This document shows, piece by piece, positions 21,066-32,975 of a DNA stretch of 64,000 bases. The stretch covers positions 5,468,001 to 5,532,000 of the forward strand of contig JARHVA010000081.1 of NCBI GenBank assembly GCA_037957365.1. The letters are read 5' to 3'. The DNA comes from Torreya grandis. Lineage: Eukaryota > Streptophyta > Pinopsida > Cupressales > Taxaceae. The position numbers and the translations under genes were made by a program. Position 1 is the stretch's first letter. Every line of letters starts with the position of its first letter. The notes below the pieces were generated by a model, which was not told the DNA's origin, made no database searches, and saw only the letters and a program-made list of their open reading frames with translations.

Positions 21066-24000
21066 TCATGTGAGCATCATAGCCACTTGCATCCTGATAT
21101 TGTCTGGAGTAACAGTGTTCTTATAAATCATCTTAGCTCTGACTATGGCATCTCTCACTATTATTACTGATTTTGCATGACTAGTTAACCTAGTTTTTAG
21201 ATTATCCAAAGTTAACTGATTATCCAGAATATTATCCATAGAGGCTATTGAAAATGCCTTATCTTCAAATTCTTTTTGGAACATACCTTCAAATTCCCAA
21301 ATCATTTCTTCTGCTGAAAGGAATTAGTTATCTTGTGATGTAAGTTTGCAAGGTAGCTCCTCTAATTTATACAAAAGATTGATATCAATTTGTTCACTAA
21401 GTTCCCTTGAAGATTCAAGGTCACTGATCAACTCTTTAAGCACCTAATTCCTATATGTCAATGCCTCTTTAGTTTCAGTGTAAGAGTCTCTATCAGTAAT
21501 GACACCAATTAATATTAGAGTGCTTATTTTTAGTTTCCTCATATGCATCCATTTTTCAAGATACTTTTCTAAGCTTTCAATATCCTAAGAAATAACATCA
21601 ATGAGATCATCAAGTTATACTCTTATTTTTATAATTTTATCTATCTTCTCAGATAACTCTGTAAGGAAACTCCTTGTGCATGCATCTTGTCCAAGTACTC
21701 TTCAAGTACTTTTCCTTTGAGATAGGTCTTTTCCACTTTCTGAATAACAGAGTCTTTTATGGAAATGGCCTCAGGAGTTATTGTTTCTGGAGTGAAAGTA
21801 ACTCTTCTTACCACTACATTTAATTGTTCCACCATTGCTTTGTAGTGATCCTTCATTTCTTTCTCTCTATCAAATTTTTGAATCAAGATGTCCATGGCTG
21901 ACTGCATATCACTCTTAGCACTTTCATGAGTTATCTTACCTAATTCAACTCTAGAGATAGATTAATCACTTACATCAAAATTTTTAATGGTTGCATCCTA
22001 TGGAGGTCTTGAAATTTCCAAAAATTTGTGTCCCTTATCCCTAATCATTTTTGAAAGAATCATTGGCTTCTTTGGGGCCTTGGCTTTTACTAGCACCATT
22101 TTATTGAAATCAAAGTCATCTGGAGAGATGTCTTGTTTCTTATTTTTGGGTGTATATTCTGATAACCATGGTGGGAGGACAAGAATACTTACATTAGAAT
22201 CTATCTCCATTGTTGGCATTACCAGAGTTGCACTCAAATAGGTAGTGGAAACAATAGGTGGAGTATCAATACAAATTGCACCTTTTATTGAGTGATCAAA
22301 AGCAGAACTATCTTCAATATCAAAAGATGGGGATGACAAACTGGGAATTGACCTTAAGGAATGAAGAGTATCATCAAAAGTGCTTGAGGGTTATCAAAAA
22401 TTATTTTGGAAGGAGAGGGTGATCCAAAAGAGGGAACACTAATCAAAGAAATAGGTGGAGTTGTAATAGGTGTGTCAAGCGGGGAAGAAGATATTCCTAT
22501 TTCTTATTACACATTTCCTTATGGAGACAAATTTTCCTTCTCTAGTTGATTTTTAGGCCTATCATCAGTCTTCATCTATTCCATCACTGGTTCTTTAGTA
22601 CTTTGTTTCTTAACTCCCATATCTCTTATTTCTGACTCTTTTTCAATAACTTTTGACTTCTTCATCACAAATATGATCTTAGGCTTATGTGGCTTGGAAG
22701 AAGAAGGGACATCACTTTTTTTCTTCATCCTATTTTTTGCTTTTATTTTTGTTTCCTCTTGAAATTTAGCTTCAGAATCTATGATGAATTCTTTCAAAGT
22801 AATTCCTTTGTTTGTTAACCAATTATTGGTGTTTGCCAATATAGGTTCAAATCTTTTCCTCAAGGAAGTTAGCTCTTTTTACGACCATTGGATTGGAGGA
22901 AGAGGGGTATTGGCAATCTATTTAGTATTTTATCTATCATTAATCAAATCTCCATCCTCAACTAAATTCTCAGGGATATTAGTAAGTCCTAGATATTCAA
23001 TTTACTCAAGAGATAACCTACTGTAGTCCATTTTCCTGATATCTTCCACTGTTCTCAAGTCTACCCAAACATATTCAATCATAGGTTCATGAAATTAGGT
23101 TTTTCTTCTGATTATATCCATCACACCCCTATAATCAAAATTTGGTATATTTTTGAATTGCTTCAAGGTCACGAGTTGCATTTCAGTTTCATGGCTCTAG
23201 CCTTTCTAGCGATTAACACTAAAAACCTGCCAATTTCAACTACGAACCTGAAATCATGATTCTTGAGTTCCATCTATTTATTATGCATGATGATCATTTG
23301 TCTTCATAGTTCCATTAAGATCAATTTATCTAAGGGTAATCTCAAAAGTATATAAGGATGACCTTGGAAAAATCTAACCCTTAGGTATGAGAAAGAAAAA
23401 AATTGTAAGAACATGCATCCAAAATAATTCATGACTGTCCAGGACTCATCTGACATTCTTCTTTGTTCTAATTGAGGATAAAAAAGACACAAAAATACTA
23501 CGAATAAAGCATAATTTACTCTCCTAAAATGATGAATAGAACCCTTTAATGTTAACTGAGAGTAGTATTGATACACTGGGGTTACTCTCCTATCTCCTTC
23601 TAATGTCAAATATAGAAAGATTCTCATTGAAGCTACGATATAGACCAGGTAAGAAGTTATGTAGAATTTTAAGGTAGTGAATACCTTCATCAATTGCTCA
23701 TACAAAGCGTTACTGACTTGTTCTCTCTAGAAGATGACTTGTTTGCCTTGGAGAATTATCTTGATGAAGGGATACATCCATTCATGAAACTATGAGGAAG
23801 AGGGTAAACCTCTTATCTTGCTAAGAAGAGTTACCAGATCACTAACTTACTTGGTAAAGTCACTTCTTGGAAAACTCCATGGCCACCTTGACAAATTTGC
23901 CCTTGGAGTCTTTAGCCATTTATTGTTGATTACCTTCTTCTCTTTCCTAAGATCTTTGTCATATTTTCTTTGTGCTTTAATAAAATCAAGATTTATCACT

Positions 24001-24368
24001 TCTGTAGAAGGAGGGCACATAAACACTTTATCAATCAACTCAGGATCTAGTCTAATTATCACTTTAGCACTAGCATCTAACACAGCTCTGGTATCCTTAT
24101 TATAGAACTGAGCACATTGGAGAATAAATTCTGTGTGGTAAGCTACTACAGGGAAAAAAGATACGAAATGAATATTGTTGTCAATTATCTTCTTCATTTC
24201 ATGGTTGGGATTGCTTGACTTAGTTCTTTCCATGAACTCAGCCATGTCCATATGATCGATCTATGTATCTTTAATGTCATCAACATTAAAAATAATCGAA
24301 GTGATTAGAAAATCACCTTGATACTTATACTTCATTGCCTTCAACTTTTTTAGAGAAAACTCAGTCAT
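21066..24368 (-). pseudogene. LTR-encoded large protein, copy in 3' LTR (degraded)
   Basis: Spans 3303 bp from ATG at 24366-24368 (MTEFSLKKLKAMKYKYQG) to a TGA at 21066, with several stops and frameshifts. Longest open pieces are 24251-23847, 23705-23304, 22863-22576, 22339-21998, 21907-21641 and 21305-21066. Layout: about 300 residues of globular-looking sequence (MAEFMERTKSSN, FMCPP, RANLSRWPWSF, VTPVYQYYSQLTLKG), a middle part with SSSKPHKPKIIF, a Ser/Pro-rich region, a LPPWLSEYTPKNKKQ segment, and a C-terminal helical, coiled-coil-like region (DREKEMKDHYKAMVEQLN). I do not recognise the family. No RT, protease or nuclease motif is seen. Confidence 0.7.
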
Positions 24369-24599
24369 CTGAAAGGACTTAAATCATAAGGATATCAATG
24401 AAGAAAGATCCATAGAATAAATTGTAATAAAAGTCATGATCATGCAATTAGAGAAAACACTGGCAATCTATAAAAACTCCATGTCAATGATCACGACCAT
24501 GGGGATGCGTCTAAAAGGGCTAAAGTGCAAGCAGGCTGAAAAATTAGAGAAAAGCAGGCTCAAAAGGGTAAAATTAAAAATATCCTAGAGTTATGAAAT

Positions 24600-24895
24600 T
24601 TGAGAGGATGTTTGTATGGGTGGCAAAAATCACTGCCCTTGCATGTGGGGGGTATTTGACTTTTGCTTTAGTGGTAAATTTTTTTGCCCTTACAAGGAGG
24701 GGAAAACTCATACTTGTGTAGAGACAGTAATTTTTACTACCCTCGCATGTTAGCTTTATGTGGGAGTAGTGAAAAATGTTGCCTCTGCATAAAGCAAAGA
24801 TTTTCAAGTTTTTTGTCATAGCAATGAAATTTGCCAACCTTGCAAATAAAAGGAAATTTGTATTTATGCATAGGTGGAAAAAAATTTTGACCTCG
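24600..24895. repeat. hairpin array B, 3' LTR
   Basis: Six diverged units of about 50 bp. Each is built on a short inverted repeat of the type GGTGGCAAAAATCACTGCC with an A/T-rich loop, separated by GCATG or GCATAA-containing spacers. The same array occurs at 36480-36780 in the other LTR. Confidence 0.65.
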
Positions 24896-25339
24896 CATGT
24901 GATTGGATTCAAAGTTATAATTATTGAACGGCTAATTTTTCCGATCACACATAACGGAAACTTATGGCACGAAAGGAGGGTTAACAGGTTTAGCCGTTAG
25001 CTAGGTTCACTAGGGCAAAGAAATAAAATAAGGGAGGAACTTGAAAACAATAAAAACCAAAATAAAATCTTAACCTAAAGGAAAATAAAACTAAGAGAAG
25101 AAGAATGAAAAACTTATAAGCAAAAAGAATAAAAACCAGAACTTACTTGGCAATTTAAAAATTCTAAGCTCGAAGTTGGCAAATTCATAATCGTACTCAT
25201 TTGCATAGTCAAATTATTGCAGGGAGGAGTCTAAAAAAATGATTAAAATAACAATCAAATGACATTTAAAAGCCCCAAACCAAGTTTTAACAACTTGGCA
25301 TGCGTGGCCATAAATGTCACGTGAAAATTGAGATTTTTA

Positions 25340-25630
25340 GAAAATCTTTGCTTGGGCGGCAAAAATTGCCACCCTTGCATAGGACAGTGAAGGTCATGCA
25401 TTGGCAGTGAAAATCACCACCGATGCATGAGAAAGGGGAAAACCATGCACTGGTGATAAAAATGATGCCGATGCATGAAGAGAAAATAAAAATGCAAGGG
25501 CAGAAAATTTTGCTGCCAGTGCATGAGAAAGGGGAAAAATGAAAAACATGCAAGAGCAACGATTTTTGACACTTATGCACTAAAAGAATGAAAAACATGC
25601 AAGAGCATCAAAAATCACCACTAGTGCATA
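25340..25630. repeat. hairpin array A, 3' LTR
   Basis: Six units with cores such as GGCGGCAAAAATTGCCACC, GGCAGTGAAAATCACCACC and GGCAGAAAATTTTGCTGCC. Each is bordered by TGCATG or TGCAC boxes and a GAGAAAGGGGAAAA or GAATGAAAAACATGCAAG spacer. The matching array lies at 37235-37530. Confidence 0.7.
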
Positions 25631-25882
25631 GAAATAATGAAATGTATAACACCTTGAAAATGATCAAAATCTGTCATTTTGATCAAATCATGACTACAAA
25701 GAGTTTCATGATTTTTGAGAAATTGTGACAAGGGAGTGTTATAAATTTTCCCAAGATGTTAGTCAATTTCAATTGAGATCAAGAGAATCTTGTATTGAAT
25801 GATGAATCTAGAGTGTAGATTATGAAATAGATAAGTTTTCTAGGGATTGTCCACAAAATGAGCATAGCTAATTTTGGGAACA

Positions 25883-26090
25883 ATAACTGTCTCCAACTGG
25901 AAAACTCTTACCGATTGAACTTTGAAATGATCGAAGGGATTAGAAACTAGTCTCTAAGTGTTTTCATCCATGCCATTGGGCCAAGAATTCAAGCTACCAA
26001 AAAAAAAAGACATAAAAAAATTAAACAAAAATACAAATAAAAATATAAAACTATACAAATGTACAAATGAACTTATCTGATACTTCAAGG
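25883..26090 (-). other. 3' non-coding segment between pol and the 3' LTR
   Basis: About 200 bp between the pol stop region and the LTR. The minus-strand sequence next to the LTR reads AGTTGGAGACAGTTAT before TGTTCCC, only moderately purine-rich, so the polypurine tract is weak or decayed. An A-rich run lies near 26000. Confidence 0.5.
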
Positions 26091-27240
26091 ATTGAAGTGT
26101 TTTAGATGTTGTCCACTGTGAGGCAATGAGAATGGTGTTTCATCTTGATATTATAGCAAGAAAATATTTTCACCATAGAATTGATGAATGGTGAATGGAC
26201 CTCTCCACAAGGAATCAAATTTTCCATGCATTCCTTTTGGTTCTCTCCTCTTGTCTCACAACAAGACTTGATCTCCAATATGAAACTCATGAATCCTTGC
26301 TTTCTTATCGAAGAGTTTCTTTCCCTAATTTTGATGTTCAAAAATATGGTACACTACCATAGTTCATTGCTTTTCTAGTTCAGTTAGGTACATGATCCTC
26401 TTATTAATAGAATTTTCAAAAGTTTGATCTTTGACTGCCTTTAGCAACTTCAGTGTTGGTAGTTCCAAGGTAATTAGTATCTCCGTATTTAGACCATACA
26501 AAAGTTGAAATGGTGACATACATATTGCCCTCTTAGGTGTAATCTTATCTACCCATAAAGCATCAAGCAATGCTTTATGCCAAGTTCTCTGATTATCATC
26601 TACCAATTTTTGGATAATAGTAACTGGACTCTTGTTGCTTGATTTCACTTGACCATTTCCTTATGGATAATAGTCTGAAGAGTGGGAGAGAATAATCTCA
26701 TGATTGTAGCAAAAGTCAATAATCTCATGAGAAGAGAAAGAAGTGGCATTGTTTGCTATAATCTTGTTTAGAACTCCAAATCAAGAAATAATATTTTCCT
26801 TAAGAAAATTACATACCACTTTCGAAGTAGCATGCTTAACTGGAATGGCTTCCACTCACTTGGTAAAATAATTTGTTGCGATGAGAAGATAGTCATGTCT
26901 GGCACTTGAGGATGGGTTCACGATGCTAATGAAGTTGATACCCCATTACTGAAAAGGTTTTTCAATCACCACTGGCTTGAGAGGTAATGTGGCCAACTTG
27001 GGTTTACCATCAAACTATTGACATAACTCACACCTACGTACCCAATTATATGCATCTTGAAATAGTGTAGGCCAATAATATCTAGCTCATAGAATCTTGT
27101 GAGCCATCATAGGTGCATAAAAATGTCCTCTACAAGTCAAATTATGGAAAGACTCCAAAATTTTATTTTATTACGCTTTATCCATGCAATGAAGAAATAC
27201 TCCATTAAGGCTTCTTTTGTACAAACCATTGTCCTATAGG
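26091..27240 (-). pseudogene. integrase of the 17.6-kb element (catalytically dead)
   Basis: Order on the minus strand: zinc-binding HNLTCRGHFYAP...CELCQ, core GINFISIVNP, YLLIATNYFTKWVEAIPVKH, KIIANNATSFSSHEII, YYP-GNGQVKSSNK, then AICMSPFQLLYGL and a C-terminal GPY/F-type module (MHGKFDSLWRGPFTIHQF, SGQHLKHF). The DDE acids are all changed. The family GID is GIN (26934-26936), IADNGT is IANNAT (26751-26753), and the Glu of NGQAESSN is Lys (26643-26645). Each change is G-to-A on the coding strand. A few stops also occur. Confidence 0.85.
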
Positions 27241-27469
27241 ACGTAGTTAGTAGCTTTCAACTTAATAGTTCTTTTTTCCTTATAAGACAGATGGGTAGGA
27301 CACTCACCATAGGTAAGAAAATGATTGATATCGGAATACCACTCATCAGTAGTAATGACAAAAAGAATTGTTGACATGTCCTCAACTTCTGCTTCTTCAT
27401 GTTCTATTTATTTTGGTACGTTATCAGCAATTAAATGATAGATACCTATTCCCCACACAAGCTTAGTAG

Positions 27470-27900
27470 GTTTAATATCAAGATCAAAATCTTAAATTTT
27501 AGTAATCCAATTACCCCTTTTAGTATAGAACTCTAGTTGAGTTAAAATAGACTTTAATGTTGTATCAAGCACCAGAATAATAGTATGTGAATTCAGGATA
27601 TAAAATCAAAAATATTTTACTGCCTTAACCATGGCATAAGCATGCTTCTCCATATTTGAATATTTAAATTCATGAGCTTTGAGAGGAAAACTCATAAATG
27701 ATATGAAAGATTCCACACCTTCTTCATTCTGCTGAACCAAAATGGCTGAAAGTGTATGTTTAGAAGCATAGCTATATATTATGAAATCTTTAGTATAATC
27801 TAGACAAATTAGGATTGGAGTATGAGAAATAGCCTTCGTGATATCTTCAAATTCTGCTTTGCCTTCCATAGTCTAATGGAAAGTAGCCTTACCCTTCATC
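27470..27900 (-). pseudogene. Ty3/gypsy RNase H (gRNH) of the 17.6-kb element
   Basis: Open frame 27869-27606 shows AEFEDITKAISHTPIL, FIIYSYASKHTLSAIL, SFMSFPLKAHEFKYSNMEKH and AYAMVKAVKYF. This is the usual gypsy RNase H block after RT. The acid in the first strand appears replaced (SYASK, where the family has D or F before AS). It continues with stops to about 27470. Confidence 0.75.
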
Positions 27901-28049
27901 ATGTCAACAATGTGGTGAGTTTTCTCTACAAATTCAAGAATAAATCTTTGCAGAAAGTTCACCTTTCCAAAGAAGGAATGAACTACAGTCTTACTAGTAG
28001 GTAGAATAAGCTTTTGAATAGATTTGAATCTTTCTAAGTTGATTTTGTG

Positions 28050-28640
28050 CCTTCTCATGATACAATGTGACTGAGAAGTCTACCTTCTATAACTCTAATA
28101 ACTAACTTCTAGGATTGAGAGAAATACCATTTTTCTGACAGCATTCCAGCACTTGTTGTAAATGATACACATGATTAGGATGATGTTTAGAAAAAATAGT
28201 CAAGTCATCAAGATACACCACAATAAACTTCCCTATTTAATCTCTGAAGGTGAGGTCTATTGCTCTTTGAAAAATGGCATCAGCATCGATCAGAATAAAA
28301 GGCATTCTGCAATATGCAGATGTACCCCAAGGTGTATTGAAAGTAGTTTTATATTGATCTGCTTCATTAACTTCCATTTGATTATACCCAAAATAATCAT
28401 CTAACATTGATAACATTTTTGAGCTAGTTACTATTTGAAATACTTGATCCATGATGGGTAGGGGGTAGTTATCCTTTAGAGAAGATTGATTGAGATTCTT
28501 AAAATCAATACAAATACGAATTTCTCCGTTCTTTTTCCTTATAGGAACTATGTTCACAATGCAAGTGGAATAATGAATTGACAAAATTATTCTTACATTC
28601 AACATCTTCTAAATCTCAAAAAGAATAGTACTTGATATTT
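28050..28640 (-). pseudogene. reverse transcriptase of the 17.6-kb element
   Basis: Open frame 28605-28237 contains NIVPIRKKNGEIRICIDFKN, SLKDNYPLPIMDQVF, MLSMLDDYFGYNQMEV, TPWGTSAYCRMPF and AIFQRAIDLTFRD. After a stop follow KFIVVYLDDLTIFSKHH (YLDD at about 28204-28215, intact) and CQKNGISLNP. The palm motifs are easily read, so this is the best-kept enzymatic domain of the element. Confidence 0.85.
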
Positions 28641-29149
28641 TGGGATTATATTACCTTTGTTTCTACTTGTGGGGTAATGACCCAACTTTAAGAAAAATTT
28701 CATGTTGAATTTATTTAGACTTGAAATATTTCAAATCATCATAAGAATATGCCAAAACATCAATGTAATGATGAAAAATAGTAATTAATTTGAACTTTTT
28801 TGTGAGTAGTGCAATATTTCCTAATGTTGACCATGGGATCTTCTTCAGAACTCAAATTCACTTGATCAAACTCCATAGAGGAACTTGAATTCATTTGTTG
28901 CTACCGCTTGATATATCTATCATGCCTATCAAATAGCTTTTCAAGAGAAACCAAACCTTTTGGAATTTTATTCCCTTTTAGTTGAAGAAACTCTTCACCA
29001 ATTTATGAATCTATGTTAAAAACTAATTCTCGTGGTAGAGATTTACTACCTTTAAAATAGAGATCCTCAAAGCTATAATTTGATTATCACCATTAAACAC
29101 CTACCAATGGTCAGCATTATCATGTACACTTGGTCGAAATACCAGTGCA

Positions 29150-29600
29150 ATAGTGTACTTATTCCCTTTGAAATTTTTATGAAGAACCATGAGGGTTGCA
29201 GAGATAGCTAATAAATTTACACGATCATTAAAATTTCTTGGCACCATAAATATATTAAAAGCATCAAAACTTTCAATGCAATCCCATACATGATTGCGAT
29301 AATATCGTAATCTTTTATTTTTGGTTTGATATAGATTTTTTACTTGACAAACTACCAATTCAGCATCTCCTCAGTAATGAAGAATCTTAACACCTCTAGC
29401 ACGAACATATTTCAATCCAAGAACTAATGATTCATATTCAATGGTGTTGTTGGTATTATTGAATTGTAACTTATATGAGTAAGGGAAAATATCTCTTTAT
29501 GGATATATCAAAATAATTCTAGCTCCAGAACTAGTAGAGGAACAGTTACCATCAAATTCTAAAATCCAAACCTCATTAGAATTTGATCTTCTTAAAGATT
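29150..29600 (-). pseudogene. archaeal-type RNase H located upstream of RT
   Basis: EVWILEFDGNCSSTSSGARI (first Asp kept) ends the open frame 29793-29497. Then come QFNNTNNTIEYESLVLGLKY (Glu kept), GDAELVVCQVKNLY (Asp kept) and RNFNDRVNLLAISAT, where the last catalytic Asp (ADSLA in the family) is Asn. This is a second RNase H, of the same type as the one at 4767-5395, but here it precedes RT, between protease and RT. From memory, many gymnosperm gypsy polyproteins have this order. Confidence 0.8.
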
Positions 29601-29800
29601 CCTCTTCATTAGTGAGGGAAGATTCCTTTTTAACTAAAATTTTCTTTAATAATTCTTTTAATTTTATATCTAAATTATCTGAATTATCACCTAATGAACT
29701 TTCATCTGATGAATTAAAAACACCTTCAGTGGATAGAAAATAATTACCCATTCCCGAAGATTTAAACAAAATTTGAGATTCAGAGTTTGACATTTGGGTA
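29600..29800 (-). pseudogene. acidic linker between protease and aRNH
   Basis: From MSNSESQILF at 29793 the frame encodes a Ser/Asp/Glu-rich linker (SSDESSLGDNSDN, KKESSLTNEEESLRRSNSN) that runs into the aRNH. It probably is a flexible spacer of the polyprotein, not a separate gene. No fold is suggested. Confidence 0.55.
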
Positions 29801-30003
29801 AAAATATATTTTGACTCTTTTTCTCAGAGAAAATTTTGCATGACGCCTATAACATGTATCCTTGCTTAAAATAGATCCATGTTCAACTCTCTACCTACAT
29901 CTTTACAAACATTACATCTGAGAAGAATGCCATAAGAAGCTAAAACATCAGCCATTAAGACTGTCATCTTAATCCTCTTATCTAGAAATGCTATAAATAC
30001 AAA

Positions 30004-30330
30004 TTAGGCATCTTTGATTTGACCTAAAAGTGGTACTTGCTTATTTTCTATGGAGAAATATCTCTCAAAAGTCTTAGTTAAGGTAAGACCGAGAGAATCT
30101 TCTACCTTAGTCGATATAACATTATCAGAGGCTCCAGAGTCTATTATATAATTGCACAACTTATGACCATTTATTAATAGAGAAACATAGAAAGGTTCTA
30201 TTTTTTTAGAGGCAGCAAGAGGAGTAGTGACAAGATTATTTTGGGTGGATTTGTTCTTTGAGGGATCATGAGTCACTTTTGGAAAATCTTGTCCTATAGG
30301 GACAGTTTTATTTTTGACGTATTCAGCCAA
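30004..30330 (-). pseudogene. aspartic protease of the 17.6-kb element
   Basis: Open 108-codon frame. PFYVSLLINGHKLCNYIIDSG is followed by ASDNVIS, so the catalytic Asp-Ser-Gly-Ala is intact at about 30127-30147. VEDSLGLTLTKTF follows, as in retropepsins. It is part of the gag-pol polyprotein; the Met at 30330 is not expected to be a true start. Confidence 0.8.
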
Positions 30331-30789
30331 CCTATCAAACTATTTGAGATTAGCTTGTAAGTACTCAACTTCAGACATTTGGATCTTGGTCTTCCTAGCA
30401 TGATCAATTATGTTAAATAACTGGAATGAACTAGAAATAGAGGAAGGAATTCCATCATTCTAATTTTTATTTGATGTGGTATTGGTCTGGAGATTAGAAT
30501 AAAAAAGTATAAGATTATTTGAGGTACTTACTTGCTTATTTTCTACCACGTCCTTTGATTGGAAAGATAGCGAAGTTCTCCGTTTAGCAATTGAGATCAC
30601 TGGCTGAGGTTCTTTTCTTGCTTTTCCCTTATCAGCTTATTGAGTTAACTAATTTTGGGACCTAGTAAAAATAACATATGGTCCATCATACACCTCTCCT
30701 TTTTTAGCTTCATCTTGGTAATTCAAAAAACCAATAGCGGAGTTGTCAACTAGTTCTTCTTCTGCTTCTACAAATAAATTAGCATCATT

Positions 30790-31760
30790 TTCTTGGTCTA
30801 ACTTAGGTTAGAAAGAATGATCATGTTTGGATTCATAATAACTAGTTTTTGAGTTGACTGGTGTTGCTCAATGGCAAGCTTCCCCTGTGTGTGAGGAAGA
30901 CAATTGGGTTGCCCTTGATTTCTGGCAGCATTGCCTTGATATGAATTATTGAAAAATGTCCTCCTTGGTATATCTTGATAAGAAGGAGTAGACATACCTT
31001 GGAACATTTGCCTTTTTAGAGCTAGCAATTCATTTTCTAACTTTTGCACCATAGGGTCAGTGGTGCTTGTGGAAGAATTTTCAACAAAAGAGGAAAATCT
31101 ATTTTTGTTAAGAATCTTCTCTTATCTTACCTATAAAGATAAGATCATCTTTGACTTCGATATCTAAAATCTATGTTGTAGAAAGATCTGCAGGGCCAGC
31201 CCACCTTAATAGAAAACTCACTTTGAAAAGTTGAGAATTGATAAAGAAGCACTTAAGATTTTTTGGTGTTGGCTGAGAAATTATAAGAATCCTATTTCTC
31301 AACTTATTGAATTTAGCAATGAAGTCTCTCATAGGCTTATGAGGTTCTTTCTTCATTTGCACAAGTTAAGCCAATAAGGTGTGTACATCTTCTTGGGTTT
31401 GAACCTAGCCTCAAATTTGGTCTTAAGAGTGTTACAATCGGTTATAGTCTGAGCTTGAAGATGATAAAACCAATCTGTAGTAGCACCTTGTAGTGTTTCT
31501 ACAAAAAGCCTTATTGTTATATCTTCATATTCAATGCTTATCACAGCACAGGCTATGTAGAAGGCTACAATATGCTCATCAAGGTAAACTTTTCCATCAC
31601 CATAGAACTCGGAAAAATTCTTTCTCGAACTATGAGGTAGATCATACAAATATGGGGTTAAATTTAGAGGGCCAAAAGTGTTACCCCAAGGGCCTTGGGC
31701 TGCCATGATATGATGATTAAAAGGAGGGATAACAAACCTTTTTGGAATATGAATAGACAA
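30790..31760 (-). pseudogene. gag: gag of the 17.6-kb element
   Basis: Frame 31760-31353 has NPLNL-type FGPLNLTPYLYDLPHSSR, FSEFYGDGKVYLDEHIVAFY, IRLFVETLQGATTDWFYHL and LKTKFEARFK, a retrotransposon gag domain. 31362-31171 continues with KPMRDFIAKFNKLRN. 31052-30798 is the C-terminal part (MVQKLENELLALKRQMFQG, likely helical). I see no CCHC knuckle. Translation may start at MAAQGPWGN (about 31706) or further up. Frameshifts separate the parts. Confidence 0.75.
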
Positions 31761-32042
31761 AACTCTGCTAGCACTAGGACTAGAAGCTTCACCTAGTATT
31801 AGAGATCTAGCATTGGTAGGAGGAAAATGTCTAGTTTGTTGAAGGCAAGATCATAGAGGTAAGAGATCAAAATTATTTTTTTGTATCAATTTGAATATAG
31901 GATCAATAATACCTCGAGATCTCTGGCTTCACGTATACCATGAATCTGCCAGAGTGTAGAATAGAAAAGAATTTGAAATGCTTCAACTCAAAGCTTGAGG
32001 ATTCAAATTACACGTTCATCCCCCACAGAGTCATTGAAAAAC
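31761..32042 (-). other. 5' leader of the 17.6-kb element
   Basis: Between the 5' LTR end and gag. The minus-strand sequence after the LTR reads GTTTTTCAATGACTCTGTGG and I cannot match it to a tRNA 3' end, so the primer-binding site is not identified. The frame upstream of gag is partly open (HFPPTNARSLILGEASSP), so gag may start earlier than 31760. Confidence 0.5.
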
Positions 32043-32754
32043 TATTGGGTGAATATTTTGTCATCATCTAACTGAAGGCAAAATGATTATATCAGCCATA
32101 GTGTAATGAGATAAATCTCTCCTCTCAGTAAGGGGAGGTTCCCTATAAACTATCATAAACTAATCTAAACTAAAAATTAACTCAGGGGTGAGATCATATC
32201 ATCTATTTCTCTTTTTTCAAAAATGATATTTAAAAAGTGAAGGCAAACTTCTTGATATTAACTGAATTCACAAGAAAATCATGAGAGTACAAAGCCTATC
32301 ATTGCGTCTCTTGCTGATTTATAACTTATATCATAATAGAATGAGGTGCAGCCCAAAGTCTTCACCAAAAACTACAACAAAGTATATAATCACAAAAGAT
32401 ACAAGTAGTTCAAATTCTTTATAATATCTTTCATTCTAAAACAAAAAAATAAACTAAAGATAATTATAGTAGCGTAAAGTCTCCATAATGAACTTCAGAA
32501 CATCTTTTAGATTATTTTCACTCACTCTACTTATTTAATCAATTAGATAAAATTGTATTAGGAAAATGACATAAGAACAATTTCCTACACAACATAAGTT
32601 ATTCTAATACAAATTTTTAAAGGTCACTTGCTTTCTCATTCACTCGATTAAATTTGATTTATATTTTGAGCTCAAAGTCTCAAAAGGATTTCAATTTGGG
32701 CATAGTTTTTGCTTCCAATTTCTAAAAAGATATATTTACAATAGAGGCCCTCTT

Positions 32755-32762
32755 TATTTATA
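32755..32762 (-). promoter_or_regulatory. TATA box of the 5' LTR
   Basis: Minus-strand TATAAATAAAGAGGGCC, about 215 bp beyond the stop of the LTR reading frame. It is identical in its core to the 3' LTR copy. It is the best candidate for the start of genomic RNA synthesis, leaving about 700 bp for R and U5. Confidence 0.6.
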
Positions 32763-32975
32763 AGGAGAGACCTTGAGGACTTTTAGAAAATACCTAATTA
32801 CTTTGACCGAGTCAAAGATAAGAGTCCTTTTTGACTTAGGACTCCTATATTTTTACATGTAAATACATATGAAAAAAAGTACATGTAAAAATGTCTAAAG
32901 CGATTACAAAAGAACATCAAAAAAGTGGAAAATAAACTAAATAAAAATAGTTTTAATTTATATCCCCATATTTCT

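Larger units (their letters stand above)
20140..25882 (-). repeat. 3' LTR of the 17.6-kb element
   Basis: Downstream LTR in element orientation (U3 at the high-coordinate end). Order on the minus strand: TG start at 25882, hairpin array A (25340-25630), spacer, hairpin array B (24600-24895), reading frame (24368-21066), TATA box (20845-20852), then about 700 bp to the end at 20140. It is colinear with 32043-37782 throughout. Confidence 0.85.

Noticed and set aside
24600..25630. CRISPR-like array
   Set aside because: Units are diverged inverted repeats with no constant spacer size, in plant LTR DNA.
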